64,000 nt of DNA from Costus lasius (GCA_027563935.2 CM050452.1:32992850-33056849); one strand, 5' to 3'; shown: positions 43,749 to 55,719, counted from the stretch's first letter. Made by a program: numbers and translations. Notes: generated from the sequence alone by a model not told the origin.

Positions 43749-45425
43749 TGAAGGAACCCCTAATAAAGGGGGGGGGAAACCCTATACATGCGCATCTAGC
43801 ATGCAATGCGGAAAAAGGGCTTCTAAAGATCGCATATGAACTATATAATCAACTTAAACCAACTTAAGATCATGATATGATCTTACCATTGCCATGGATG
43901 GAAGGCGGCTTGGAAGAAGAAAACAAGGTTGATCTCCTCCAAAAGGTGCGCACACAAGAAGACAAAGACTACTCCCTTCTCAACTTTGTGCTAGCAAAAG
44001 CTTCAAGGGGTCTTATCGCATGAAGGAGATGATGAACTCTTGGCCGATCTTTCTTCTCGTCACTTTCACCACACCAGAAAGTGTGTGTCGTCGAGAGCAA
44101 GAAGATGGAGAGGAGCGTTAGCCCAACTTGTGATCGAATGTGGAGACATTCATCACAATTGTCAAACCGAAATGCCATAAATGGCAAGTCATCAAAGCTT
44201 GCGTTATGCGTTCACATGAAGTGAACCAAACGCATAGCTCTCCTCTCAAATGAACCAAGCGCTCACATGTGAGCCGGTTCAATTCAATTGGTCCAATGAC
44301 CAAACCAAATCAGCCCAATAATCGGTTCAGACCAAATTAAACCCTAAGGTTCAAAATCTGACCGTTCATCCTTTTAATGCTCTTGATCTCTTCGATCTAG
44401 CATCCACACTCTCGATCTAAGCTTACCGATCTCAAGCCCTAATCAATCAAACATGATCAGACTGGATCTCACTTACAATCAGAGTTTAATCTCCTTTAAA
44501 CTGAACTCGAACAATTCAGTCCACACGATCTGACTTAAGTAGCCATATCATCAAATTGTGCGACCCTAAGGGTTTCCTTTAAATGTCGGTAACGATAACT
44601 TACGTTATCACGATCAGCGAGGGGTATCTAGCAACACATCACTGTCTCCCGATATAAAGGAAAGAGTCTTCCAAGACTCCACCCAACCACAGCATAAGTG
44701 TGAATCAACTCACTAGGCATGCATGATTCCTTTGCCACTGGATGTTCTTATTGGACAAGCATGTCAAGCCTGTAACTCCAATACGATGAGCATGATTAGA
44801 TCAGATGCACATAGTCATCTGGGTATGGCCATACACTTCCTCAATCATCTCATATAGGGGGGCCCTTTAGAACATCACACTCCTTAAACAAGGAGACGGC
44901 AATCCTTTATCTATCACAAGTGCCCTAACCTGACTCAAGCTCACCATCCAAGATAGCCTATAATCATTATGTTTCAAATGATATTGAACTACCTCAAAAC
45001 AATGACAATCATCATTTAGAAACATAAGTGATCTCAAGTCAAAGGACATGTGCCACTTAGTGCTTACAAGGATCATTCACATTGTGACAAGCAATGGAAT
45101 ATCCGAGTAGGGTCTGTCCAGTACATCCAATGTACCCATGAGTCTACATCTTATTCCATGCTCGAAGCATCCTATAAGATTAGCACTCATATCAGTCTCA
45201 ATCATATCAAGGCTGTCTCATGTTCACCAAGATATCTCGACTAAGGACATATAGCCTGTCAGCCTAGCTGAACAGCTTTGAGACATTATTCAGAAGTACA
45301 CTTATTACAGCAGACAAGGTAACAACCTGAATAATAACCATGCCTTTATAAACTTAAGAGTTTATTACATGATACTTATACAATCCCAAGGCCTCAAACA
45401 TTAGCCTTAAGGGCATACCCCAACA
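43749..45425 (-). repeat. 3' LTR of E4 (family A)
   Basis: TGAAGGAACCCC to CATACCCCAACA. Matches 51243-52922 except in the homopolymer near 43769. Confidence 0.95.
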
Positions 45426-45445
45426 ATCTCCCACTTGCACTTAAT

Positions 45446-47416
45446 CTAATGGTTGAGAAATCTCAAACCCATATTATTACAGTGCTTCTCATGCTTCTGC
45501 TGTGCCAGAGGCTTGGTAAGCGGGTCTGCCAGATTGTCATCTGTATGAACCTTGCATATTTTGATCTCGCCTCGATCAATGATCTCCCGGATCAAGTGAA
45601 ACCGTCTCTGTATGTGCTTGGACTTCTGGTGCGACCGCGGTTCCTTTGCTTGTGCGATGGCTCCAGTGTTATCACAGAAGATAACCAAAGGATCAGCACT
45701 CGAAGGAACGACACCAAGTTCTCTCACGAACTTACGAATCCACACTGCCTCCTTGGATGCTTCCGAGGCTACAACATACTCGGCTTCTGTTGTGGAATCA
45801 GCAACAGTTGACTGTTTGAAACTCTTCCACACCACTGCTCCACCATTCAAGCTAAAAACATAACCTGATTGCGATCGGAAATCATCCTGGTCCGACTGGA
45901 ACGAAGCGTCAGTATATCCCTCTATACTGAGTTCTTCCTGACCACCATATATCAAGAACATATCTTTGGTCCTCCGCAGATATTTTAAAATGTTCTTGAC
46001 TGCAATCCAGTGCGCCAAACCTGGATTACTTTGGAATCGACTGGTCACGCTTAACCCGTAAGCGACGTCTGGGCGAGTACACAACATCGCATACATAATG
46101 GACCCAATAGCCGAAGCATAAGGCGTATTGTCCATTTCATCTTTCTCAGTCTGTGTTTGTGGACACTGACTCTTCGAAAGATTCAGACCATGTCTGACTG
46201 GAAGATATCCACGTTTAGAATTCTCTAAATGGAATCTCTCCAGGACCTTATCGATGTAAGTACTCTGGCACAGCCCGAGAAGCCTCTTAGATCTATCCCT
46301 GTAGATCTTCACACCTAATACATAGGCTGCTTCTCCTAAATCTTTCATCTGGAAACATTTTCCTAACCATGCCTTAACAGCATGCAGTTCAGGAATATCA
46401 TTTCCAATGATTAAGATATCATCGACGTAGAGGATTAGGAATGTAATTACGCTCCCACTAAACCTCTTATATACACACGGGTCATCCTCGTTCTTGATGA
46501 AACCAAACTCAGAGATTGATTCATCAAAACGAATATTCCAGCTCCTAGATGCTTGTTTAAGTCCATAAATGGACTTCTTTAACTTGCATATTTTATGACG
46601 ATCTGATGGATTAGTGAAACCTTCTGGTTGTGTCATATACACATCTTCATCCAGATTTCCATTAAGGAAAGCTGTCTTCACATCCATCTGCCAGATCTCA
46701 TAATCATAATATGCAGCTATCGCGAAAAGAATCCGAATAGACTTAAACATGGCTACAGGTGAGAAAGTTTCATCATAATCTATCCCGTAGATTTGTTTGA
46801 AACCTTTCGCAACTAGCCTGCCTTTATAGGTAACCACGTTACCATCCATGTCAATCTTCTTCTTGAAGATCCATTTACAGCCTATAGGGATTACTCCCGG
46901 AGGCGGATCAACCAAATCCCAGACTTGGTTATCTGACATGGAGTCCATCTCGGCTCGCATAGCATCAAGCCATCTAGCTGACTCCGGTCCACTGACCGCA
47001 TCCGCATAAGTTAGGGGTTCATCATTTTCAATGATATAGACTCCGTCATAGCGCTCAGGCTGTCGACGGATCCTTCCCGATCTTCGCGGTTCCCGTGATA
47101 TCCGAGCCTCAGGTTGTTCAGTAACCTGTTCTACCGGCTCAGGCTCATCCAACTCTGCCTGACTACTTTGTCCTTCCTCTGGAATCTCATCCAGCTTTAT
47201 TTCTCTCCCACTGGCCTCTTGCAGAAGAAATTCCTTCTCAAGAAATATGGCCGTCCGAGCAACAAACACCTTGTTCTCTTTGGGATCGTAGAAATAATAA
47301 CCCTTCGTTTCCTTAGGGTAACCGACAAAGATGCATTTCTCAGATCTGCTCTCCAGTTTCCCAGAGGCGAGCTTTTTGACATAAGCCTCGCAACCCCAGA
47401 TCCTGATAAATGTCAA
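45446..47416 (-). CDS. pol: E4 Pol, part after the nonsense codon (RT and RNase H)
   Basis: 656 residues co-linear with residues 639-1294 of E2: linker with RRSGRIRRQPER, reverse transcriptase with YVDD, RNase H with YTDASF and FCDNTGA, ending GLRFLNH. It is in frame with 47456-49330 and 13 codons beyond its TGA, so it is the rear of one broken polyprotein rather than a separate gene. One notable change is EYVVASEAS against EYVAASEAS in RNase H. Confidence 0.93.
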   Translation of the reverse strand: MTFIRIWGCEAYVKKLASGKLESRSEKCIFVGYPKETKGYYFYDPKENKVFVARTAIFLEKEFLLQEASGREIKLDEIPEEGQSSQAELDEPEPVEQVTEQPEARISREPRRSGRIRRQPERYDGVYIIENDEPLTYADAVSGPESARWLDAMRAEMDSMSDNQVWDLVDPPPGVIPIGCKWIFKKKIDMDGNVVTYKGRLVAKGFKQIYGIDYDETFSPVAMFKSIRILFAIAAYYDYEIWQMDVKTAFLNGNLDEDVYMTQPEGFTNPSDRHKICKLKKSIYGLKQASRSWNIRFDESISEFGFIKNEDDPCVYKRFSGSVITFLILYVDDILIIGNDIPELHAVKAWLGKCFQMKDLGEAAYVLGVKIYRDRSKRLLGLCQSTYIDKVLERFHLENSKRGYLPVRHGLNLSKSQCPQTQTEKDEMDNTPYASAIGSIMYAMLCTRPDVAYGLSVTSRFQSNPGLAHWIAVKNILKYLRRTKDMFLIYGGQEELSIEGYTDASFQSDQDDFRSQSGYVFSLNGGAVVWKSFKQSTVADSTTEAEYVVASEASKEAVWIRKFVRELGVVPSSADPLVIFCDNTGAIAQAKEPRSHQKSKHIQRRFHLIREIIDRGEIKICKVHTDDNLADPLTKPLAQQKHEKHCNNMGLRFLNH

Positions 47417-47455
47417 GCTAGGCTGTTTCCCATACCATAACTCATATGGCGTCTT

Positions 47456-49330
47456 TCAAACTGCCTTGGATGGCACTCGGTTTAGTACCTTTGCAGCTGT
47501 TTCCAGTGCAAAACCCCAAAAGGAATATGGAAGAGTAGCCTGACTCATCATAGAACGAACCATATCAAGTAACGTTCTATTTCTCCTCTCGGACACACCA
47601 TTCCACTGCGGTGTTCCTGGCGGAGTGAGCTGTGAGATAATCCCACACTCCTTCAGATAGTCAGTAAATGCATGACTTAGGTATTCTCCACCTCGATCAG
47701 AACGAAGTGCCTTGATATTTCGGCCTAGCTGATTTTGTACTTCATTTTTGAACTCTTTGAACTTGTCAAAAGATTCACTTTTATGTCTCATTAAATAGAC
47801 ATATCCATACCTACTGAAATCATCAGTGAAGGTAATGAAGTACTGATAGCCACCTCTGGCATGTTTACTGAAAGGCCCACACACATCACTGTGTATCAGG
47901 TCAAGTAAACCTGAAGTCCTTTGACCTTTGTGAGAAAAAGGTGACTTCGTCATTTTACCCATCAAACAAGCTTTGCATGTATCAATCTCCCCATTGGAGA
48001 ATGATCCCAGCAGTCCATGATCATGCAACCGCTTAATGCGCTTCTCGTTTATATGGCCTAAACGACTATGCCATAGCAAGGTGCTGTCATCAGCATACTT
48101 GGCTTTCTTATTATCAATGTTTTGTATAGAATATTCCATGTCCAACATGTATAACCCATTGTTAATTGAACCAGTTGCATACACAATATTATCATAAGAT
48201 AAAACACACTTTGAAATCTTGCATTCAAAGGCAAATCCTTTCCTGACAAGAGCATGAATAGAGATAATATTCTTGGTAATACTGGGTACAAAATAACAAT
48301 TGTTTAATTCTAATACAATGCCAGATGGTAAATTAATGAAATAGTCTCCTACAGCAACAGCAGCAACCCGTGCCCCGTTTCCAACTCGTAGGTCTACCTC
48401 ATGCTGTCCCACCTGCCTTCTTCTCTTGAGTTCCTGCACATTTGAACAAATGTGAACTCCACATGCAGTGTCCAACACCCATGATATAGAAGAAGATGAA
48501 ACCATGACTTCCGTCACGTATATACCTGAGCCAGAAGCGATGCTTCCCCTCTTATCTCCTTGGAGCGCTTTACAGTCCTTTTTCCAGTGACCCAGCTGGC
48601 CACAGTGGAAACACCTGTTATCCTTCGACCGCTTCACCTTCTGTTTCAGTGCCTTGCTGTAATTCTTGACAGGGGCCTTGCCCTTCTTCCCCTTCTTCTT
48701 GTTCCTAGAAGGAACCATCAAGACAGAGGTTGAAGGCTTACCCTTCAGAGTTTCCTCAGTAGTCAAGAGCATATTCAGCAGCTCTGCCGGCGTACAATCG
48801 ATTTTGTTCATATTAAAGTTAATGATGAACGCATCGAAAGAAGGCGGGAGAGACTGCAGAATAATATCCACAGCAAGCTCCTGGTTGATGGTATGCCCCA
48901 GTTTCTCCAGAGCCTCCTTGTGCCCAATCATCTTGAGCACGTGAGCTCCCACTGGGCTCCCCTCAGCCAGTTTGCTCTGAAAGAAGAGCTTCGTCAGATT
49001 ATAGCGCTCAGTCCTCGCCTGTGCAGCATACAGCATCTTGAGGTTCGCTATAATCTCTATAGCCGACATATCCTCATGCTGACGCTGCAGCGGTGGCGTC
49101 ATAGACGCTAGCATCAGGCAAGCGACATCAATGCTATCATTGACGTGCTTTTCGTAGGCATCCCGAACCGCCCTTGCGGCGTTCGGAGCGGGCTGCGGCG
49201 GTATCGCCGTCTCGAGGACATACAGTTTCCTCTCTGCCTTAAGAACGATCTTCAGGTGTCCAAACCAGTCAGAGAAGTTCGGCCCAGCAAACTTCTCCCT
49301 TTCCAGTAGGGATCGCACATTGAAGCTCAT
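47456..49330 (-). CDS. gag-pol: E4 Gag, protease and integrase, ending at a TGA
   Basis: 624 residues: Gag, CCHC knuckle (240-253), protease (D287), GAG-pre-integrase and the full integrase core (D482, D545, E581). The serine codon at 625 (TCA in E1 and E2) reads TGA here (47456-47458). Translation would stop after integrase and before reverse transcriptase. The element is probably unable to make its own reverse transcriptase but could be moved by E1 or E2 proteins. Confidence 0.94.
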   Translation of the reverse strand: MSFNVRSLLEREKFAGPNFSDWFGHLKIVLKAERKLYVLETAIPPQPAPNAARAVRDAYEKHVNDSIDVACLMLASMTPPLQRQHEDMSAIEIIANLKMLYAAQARTERYNLTKLFFQSKLAEGSPVGAHVLKMIGHKEALEKLGHTINQELAVDIILQSLPPSFDAFIINFNMNKIDCTPAELLNMLLTTEETLKGKPSTSVLMVPSRNKKKGKKGKAPVKNYSKALKQKVKRSKDNRCFHCGQLGHWKKDCKALQGDKRGSIASGSGIYVTEVMVSSSSISWVLDTACGVHICSNVQELKRRRQVGQHEVDLRVGNGARVAAVAVGDYFINLPSGIVLELNNCYFVPSITKNIISIHALVRKGFAFECKISKCVLSYDNIVYATGSINNGLYMLDMEYSIQNIDNKKAKYADDSTLLWHSRLGHINEKRIKRLHDHGLLGSFSNGEIDTCKACLMGKMTKSPFSHKGQRTSGLLDLIHSDVCGPFSKHARGGYQYFITFTDDFSRYGYVYLMRHKSESFDKFKEFKNEVQNQLGRNIKALRSDRGGEYLSHAFTDYLKECGIISQLTPPGTPQWNGVSERRNRTLLDMVRSMMSQATLPYSFWGFALETAAKVLNRVPSKAV

Positions 49331-51228
49331 GGTGTTCGTTGCTGCAGGAATCTACAACAAGCAAGAACAGCAAGGTCAGTATCAATGTTCAGAATCAATC
49401 CAGGACTTAAGAAAGATTCTTTTCTCACTATTTTGTCTGACTGAAAAATCCAGTAAACAGTCCGAAAGAGTAACACTCTTTTAGTGAGATGGGATCCAGA
49501 TTTCATACTTGGTCTCCGCGTCCCGCTCAGGCGAGATAAGATGCACAGAGATGACAAGCACTAATTTCTGGTAGGCTGTCCCAGCCAATCGCCAACCCGT
49601 GCGATTCCCCTTCATCTTGGCAATCCAGTAGACTGTGCCAACTGAGTTGGTACAACACAGTCTCTGATCCCAGAGATGGCTGCCTCCATGTGCTACCATA
49701 TTCTCCTCATATGTAGCCTACATGGTCAAGCTGACCTGACCTACTCCCTGGACCACCACGTGCTATGCTGAGCAACGAGAGGGGATAAATCCCAACTCTG
49801 TAACACGCAGGTGAAATCCAGCACCGTCTGAAGATAGATGGACGTGCCCACTGAGTGGGTTCAACACGGCTCCAATGATAATCAGAAAGGTGAGGTTTCG
49901 CGTCAGAAGGCTTATCGAGCTTGATATGTTAGCGTTGGATTTTAACGGTCTTTTATCTTCTTACTATCAGGCATATCCTATGGCTATAGTAGAAGATAAA
50001 CTTAAACATGCAATTCTAATTATTAGCAATAAGTAGAAAGCATGATCTTATGTGGTGAAAGCCCATGAACCCTAGTAAGACCTTAATTTTACTTAAGTCT
50101 TCACTCGAGCTCCTTGGCATCTCATCTGGTCCAACCTAGGGCCCTAGCGCCAAGAGCACCTCAGGTGCACCACCAGGTGAATGCCCCTCTTGGATGTGTG
50201 CTTTTGTGCTCTTGTCTAATCAAAGTACATTTGATCTATCTAGACAAGGTTGACTCGCAGGTCAACAACATATTATAAATTAAGTACAATGTGATTCGCA
50301 GATCACAAATTAATTTACAATTTTTTAAATCCAGGCACGCAGGCCCCAGCACAGCACACAAATGGGCAACCCACATAAGACTAAATAAACAAGCATATGG
50401 TTCAATCAACATGTGATCCAATCAAGAAATTAAAATTTTGAAAAAACCCCATGGCATCAATTTTAATTTCCTTATGAGCCCTACAACCTTACAATGGTCC
50501 ATTGATGGGGATCCACTCATCCATCTAGTTAGATCTTTTGCCCTTGCATGCACCGAGTCCTAACTGACCCGTGTTGACCTGATGGTCAACCATGCATGCG
50601 TCAAGGGCTGAACCACCCTCATGAGTTTTGGCAAGCGGGTGTGACCCCGGGCCTAACTCAAGTATGTTCAGTAATTGTCTCAACCAGACCTCGCTACACG
50701 CCTTTGATGCAGTCAACCTATAGCCACCTCGTGCTTGCGCACAGGTGCTATCTGGTCGACCCATCTAGGCTGTCAGATGGTCTGATCAGACTGGCTTGAT
50801 CTATACTAGATGATGCCTTCAACCCCATCAACCCATCTAAGGATTTAATGTAGTGGCACCTTAGATCTAATCAACCGCGCAAGATGTAAGTTTTGTAAAA
50901 CACTTAGAGCATGCGCAAACATACAAACAAAGTTGATAACCCTTAGATCTAAGGGGGTCCCCTTCAAGGGGGAGCGCAAACTTTAGGGGGTCCCCTTCAA
51001 GGGGGAGCGCATACAAAGCCCATGATACAAGCGCAATCTACATGTTAGCATGATACAAGCGCAATCTACATGTTAACATGATACAAGCGCAATCTACATG
51101 TTAACATGATACAAGCGCAATCTACATGTACATGTAACCATGCATCATGAAAACAAAGCATCAAGTAAGCGCAAGAAGCATGGATCACAAACACTTCTAG
51201 CAATCATATAGATCATATGGAGAGCCTA
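49331..51228 (-). other. 5' leader of E4
   Basis: 1.9-kb leader. The gag-proximal 700 bp match E1, E2 and E6; the conserved block is present, but one of its two small frames has a stop. The distal part carries two copies of a GGGTCCCCTTCAAGGGGG-type segment (about 50955-51010) and a 28-bp tandem array (51022-51127). Confidence 0.85.
51022..51127 (-). repeat. 28-bp tandem array in E4 leader
   Basis: Four copies of a unit containing ATGATACAAGCGCAATCTAC, about 100 bp from the primer site. Not seen in the E2 leader, which has a different 32-bp duplication at the same relative place. Confidence 0.92.
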
Positions 51229-51240
51229 GCTCTGATACCA
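51229..51240 (-). other. Primer-binding site of E4
   Basis: GCTCTGATACCA on the + strand, exact complement of the initiator-Met tRNA site, two bases from the LTR. Confidence 0.95.
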
Positions 51241-51242
51241 AT

Positions 51243-52922
51243 TGAAGGAACCCCTAATAAAGGGGGGGGGGGGGAACCCTATACATGCGCATCTAGCATG
51301 CAATGCGGAAAAAGGGCTTCTAAAGATCGCATATGAACTATATAATCAACTTAAACCAACTTAAGATCATGATATGATCTTACCATTGCCATGGATGGAA
51401 GGCGGCTTGGAAGAAGAAAACAAGGTTGATCTCCTCCAAAAGGTGCGCACACAAGAAGACAAAGACTACTCCCTTCTCAACTTTGTGCTAGCAAAAGCTT
51501 CAAGGGGTCTTATCGCATGAAGGAGATGATGAACTCTTGGCCGATCTTTCTTCTCGTCACTTTCACCACACCAGAAAGTGTGTGTCGTCGAGAGCAAGAA
51601 GATGGAGAGGAGCGTTAGCCCAACTTGTGATCGAATGTGGAGACATTCATCACAATTGTCAAACCGAAATGCCATAAATGGCAAGTCATCAAAGCTTGCG
51701 TTATGCGTTCACATGAAGTGAACCAAACGCATAGCTCTCCTCTCAAATGAACCAAGCGCTCACATGTGAGCCGGTTCAATTCAATTGGTCCAATGACCAA
51801 ACCAAATCAGCCCAATAATCGGTTCAGACCAAATTAAACCCTAAGGTTCAAAATCTGACCGTTCATCCTTTTAATGCTCTTGATCTCTTCGATCTAGCAT
51901 CCACACTCTCGATCTAAGCTTACCGATCTCAAGCCCTAATCAATCAAACATGATCAGACTGGATCTCACTTACAATCAGAGTTTAATCTCCTTTAAACTG
52001 AACTCGAACAATTCAGTCCACACGATCTGACTTAAGTAGCCATATCATCAAATTGTGCGACCCTAAGGGTTTCCTTTAAATGTCGGTAACGATAACTTAC
52101 GTTATCACGATCAGCGAGGGGTATCTAGCAACACATCACTGTCTCCCGATATAAAGGAAAGAGTCTTCCAAGACTCCACCCAACCACAGCATAAGTGTGA
52201 ATCAACTCACTAGGCATGCATGATTCCTTTGCCACTGGATGTTCTTATTGGACAAGCATGTCAAGCCTGTAACTCCAATACGATGAGCATGATTAGATCA
52301 GATGCACATAGTCATCTGGGTATGGCCATACACTTCCTCAATCATCTCATATAGGGGGGCCCTTTAGAACATCACACTCCTTAAACAAGGAGACGGCAAT
52401 CCTTTATCTATCACAAGTGCCCTAACCTGACTCAAGCTCACCATCCAAGATAGCCTATAATCATTATGTTTCAAATGATATTGAACTACCTCAAAACAAT
52501 GACAATCATCATTTAGAAACATAAGTGATCTCAAGTCAAAGGACATGTGCCACTTAGTGCTTACAAGGATCATTCACATTGTGACAAGCAATGGAATATC
52601 CGAGTAGGGTCTGTCCAGTACATCCAATGTACCCATGAGTCTACATCTTATTCCATGCTCGAAGCATCCTATAAGATTAGCACTCATATCAGTCTCAATC
52701 ATATCAAGGCTGTCTCATGTTCACCAAGATATCTCGACTAAGGACATATAGCCTGTCAGCCTAGCTGAACAGCTTTGAGACATTATTCAGAAGTACACTT
52801 ATTACAGCAGACAAGGTAACAACCTGAATAATAACCATGCCTTTATAAACTTAAGAGTTTATTACATGATACTTATACAATCCCAAGGCCTCAAACATTA
52901 GCCTTAAGGGCATACCCCAACA
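51243..52922 (-). repeat. 5' LTR of E4 (family A)
   Basis: 1680 bp; see the element entry. Its right terminus CCCCAACA is followed by the duplication CGAAC and then by H2 pol. The first LTR bases add VGVCP to the interrupted pol frame, as at the E3/E6 junction. Confidence 0.95.
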
Positions 52923-53484
52923 CGAACCATATCAAGTAACGTTCTATTTCTCCTCTCAGACACACCATTCCATTGCGGTGTTCCTGGCGGAGTGAGCTGT
53001 GAGATAATCCCACACTCCTTCAGATAGTCAGTAAACTCTCGACTTAGGTATTCTCCACCTCGATCAGAACGAAGTGCCTTGATATTTCGGCCTAGCTGAT
53101 TCTGTACTTCATTCTTGAACTCTTTGAACTTGTCAAAAGATTCACTCTTATGTCTCATTAGATAGACATACCCATATCTACTGAAATCATCAGTAAAGGT
53201 AATGAAGTACGAATAGCCACCTCTGGCATGTTTACTAAATGGCCCACACACATCACTGTGTATAAGGTCAAGTAAACCTGAAGTCTTTTGACCTTTATGA
53301 GGAAAAGGCGACTTCGTCATTTTGCCCATCAAACAAGCTTTGCATGTATCAATCTCCTCATAGGAGAAAGATCCCAGCAGTCCATGATCATGCAACCGCT
53401 TAATGCGTTTCTTGTTAATATGGCCTAAACGACTATGCCATAACAAGGTGCTTTTATCAGCATATTTGGCTTTCTTATTATCAA
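52923..53484 (-). pseudogene. Copia pol relic H2, right fragment (integrase)
   Basis: Minus-strand open frame through GAG-pre-integrase (HSRLGHINK) and the integrase core with the DFSRYGY and SDRGGEY motifs, close to E1 and E2. It is interrupted at its 3' side by E4. At its 5' side it is fused directly to the middle of an LTR (53485), so gag, leader and part of the LTR are deleted. Confidence 0.93.
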
Positions 53485-54486
53485 CCGATCTCAAGCCCTA
53501 ATCAATCAAACATGATCAGACTAGATCTCACTTACAATCAGAGACTAAATCCCTTTAAACTGAACCCAAACAATTCAGTCCATACGATCTGACTTAAGTA
53601 AGCCATATCATCAAATTGTGCGACCCTAAGGGTTTCCTTTAAATGTCGGTAATGATAACTCACGTTATCACGATCAGTGAGGGGTATCTAGCAACACATC
53701 ACTGTCTCCCGATATAAAGAAAAGAGTCTTCCAAGACTACACCCAAACCACAGCACAAGTGTGAATCCACTTCACTAGGCATACATGTTTCCTTTGCCAC
53801 TGGATGTTCTTATTGGACAAGCGTGTCAAGCCTGTAGCTCCAATATGATGAGCATGATTAGATCAGATGAACATAGTCACCTGGGTATGGCCATACACTT
53901 TCTCAATCATCTCATCCAGGGGGGCCCCTTTATAACATCACACTCCAAACAAGGAGACGGCAATCCTATATCTATCACTAGTGTCCTAACCTGACTGAAG
54001 CTCACCATCCAAGATAGTCTATAACCATTATGTTTCAAATGATATTGAACTACCTCAAAACAATGACAATCATCATTTAGAAACACAAGTGATCTCAAGT
54101 CAGAGGACATGTGCCACTTGTTGCAAACAAGGATTATTCACATTGTGACAAGCAATTGAATATCCTAGTAGGGTCTGTCCAGTACATCCAATGTACCCAT
54201 GAGTCTACATCTTACTCCATGCTCAAAGAATCCTATAAGATTAGAACACATATTAGTCTCAATCATATCAAGGCTGTCTCATGTTCACCAAGATATCTCG
54301 ACTAAGGACATATAGCATGTCAGCCTAGCTGAACAGCTTTGAGACATTATTCAGAAGCACACTTATTGCTGCAGACAATGTAACAAACTGAATAACAACC
54401 ATTGCCTTTATAAACATAAGAGTTTATACATGATACTGTTACAATCCCAAGGCCTCAAACATTAGCCTTAAGGGCATACCCCAACA
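53485..54486 (-). repeat. Partial family A LTR of H2
   Basis: 1002 bp from CCGATCTCAAGCCC to ATACCCCAACA. The outer end is intact; the inner 0.7 kb, primer site, leader and gag are missing. The hairpin is present with loop TCAC (near 53653). The right flank, GTTTC, is Gypsy LTR sequence. Confidence 0.9.
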
Positions 54487-55022
54487 GTTTCCATTACAGC
54501 ACTCCCGTATTTTCTTTAAGTTCTTCTGTACAGGATTCGACCAGAATTACGGTACCGTGGAAATGATTATGGCAGTGCCATAATTTCTGGAAATCTCTCG
54601 GGTCGGAAGTCGCTTCAAAATATGGCACCGTGATTTTGGTTATGATAATGCCATAATTTCTGAAAAACTTTCTATATGAAAATCACCCCAAAATACGGTA
54701 GTGGTCCGCTATTACGGTAGTACACAAAATTACGGTACCGTAATATGAATTACGGCACTGCTGTAATTTTGTCTAAAGCTCTGATTTGGATTTAAATTGA
54801 CTAGCAGCTTTGTCTCGACGTCTGTAATCCATTGGCGTGCTCAAATCTTCCAAAATCCATCGAAAATAGGTTCTTTTTACCTGAAAATCATGATAAACTA
54901 GAAAAAAAGTAGATTCCATAATATTTGATAAAAAGGGAATGAAAATAAGCAAAGTATTATAAATATGACACAACAAGAGCAATGAAATGACACAAAATAT
55001 ACTATAATTTTTGGTGTCATCA
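54487..55022 (-). repeat. Truncated Gypsy LTR (relative of G2 LTR)
   Basis: Ends GGTGTCATCA like the G2 LTRs at 58255 and 63656. It shares the stretch around TTCGTCTCGA...TGTCTGGAATTCATTGG in diverged form, and the ACGGTACCGT / ACGGCACTGCCGT palindromic repeats (54545-54770). It is cut on the left by the H2 LTR. It reads opposite to the gag that starts 50 bp further right, so it is probably a separate insertion in that element's leader. Confidence 0.7.
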
Positions 55023-55071
55023 ACTCGCAAGAAAATTTAGATTTGAAGAGAGACAAGAAGAAGAAGTAACC

Positions 55072-55459
55072 ATGGCAGAATGGAGATCACTTAGGGACTA
55101 TGCAGCCCCTAATCCACAGGAAATACACTTTAGCATTGCTAGACCAGCTATCGAAGCTAATAATTTTGAAATCAAGCCAGCTTTCCTATCTATGATACAG
55201 CAAAATCAGTTCGGAGGATTAGCACTTGAAGATCCTTATCAACATTTATATCTCTTCATTGAATATTGTGACACCATTAAAATTAAAGGTGTTTCTAATG
55301 ATGCATTAAAACTAAGATTGTTTCATTTTTCTCTTAGGGACCGAGCACGTTCTTGGCTACAATCTCGACCGGGACTGGCACCTTCACTACATGGGATCAA
55401 TTGTCAAATGCTTTCTTGATGAAGTACTTTCCACCCAGCAAGACAATCCAATTGAGAAA
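55072..55459 (+). pseudogene. Gypsy gag N-terminal part (element G3)
   Basis: Begins MAEWRSLRDYAAPNP and contains EANNFEIKPAFLSMIQQNQF, LEDPYQHLYLFIEYCDT and LRLFHFSLRDRARSWL. This is the retrotransposon-Gag core as found in the Athila/Tat branch of plant Ty3/Gypsy. A one-base loss near 55372 shifts the frame (stop at 55417-55419), but the correct frame continues in the sequence to AGAAA at 55459, where G2 is inserted. Gag resumes at 63662. Confidence 0.85.
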
Positions 55460-55719
55460 TGTTGTGTCCGCAAGTGCACGGATTGTCACATAGGTAGAAT
55501 TATCATATTAAAATTATATTGACGAAATAAAAGTTATCTAGTCATAAAAAAAATCAAGGGTATTATACTCCCATGTCCCAAAAGATGTTTAAGCTAGCAT
55601 GGAAAAAGAATTACAATAATCCATAGTTTAGAATGATCATAAATTGAAAAGAAGGAGAAATAAACTTTACAGCACGGCTGTAATGAAAATTATAGCCATA
55701 ATTTTGGTCATGAACAGTG
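55460..55719 (-). repeat. 3' LTR of G2, left part
   Basis: Starts TGTTGTGTCCGC. Compared with the other LTR it lacks about 630 bp (equivalent to about 62030-62665) and then matches 62666-62899. It ends with CAGTG, the duplication around the solo Copia LTR. Confidence 0.8.

Larger units (their letters stand above)
43749..52922 (-). mobile_element. Copia element E4, complete, one nonsense codon
   Basis: Minus-oriented family A element of 9174 bp, with CGAAC duplicated at 43744-43748 and 52923-52927. Order: 5' LTR 52922-51243, primer site 51240-51229, leader, gag-pol 49330-45446 with one TGA, polypurine tract, 3' LTR 45425-43749. The LTRs are 1677 and 1680 bp; the only difference I found is in the G run near the left edge (9 versus 13 G, one A fewer). 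A recent insertion into H2 pol. Confidence 0.95.

Noticed and set aside
54773..55030. Minus-strand frame of 85 codons in the Gypsy LTR fragment
   Set aside because: It is part of a decayed LTR with no counterpart frame in the other two LTR copies.
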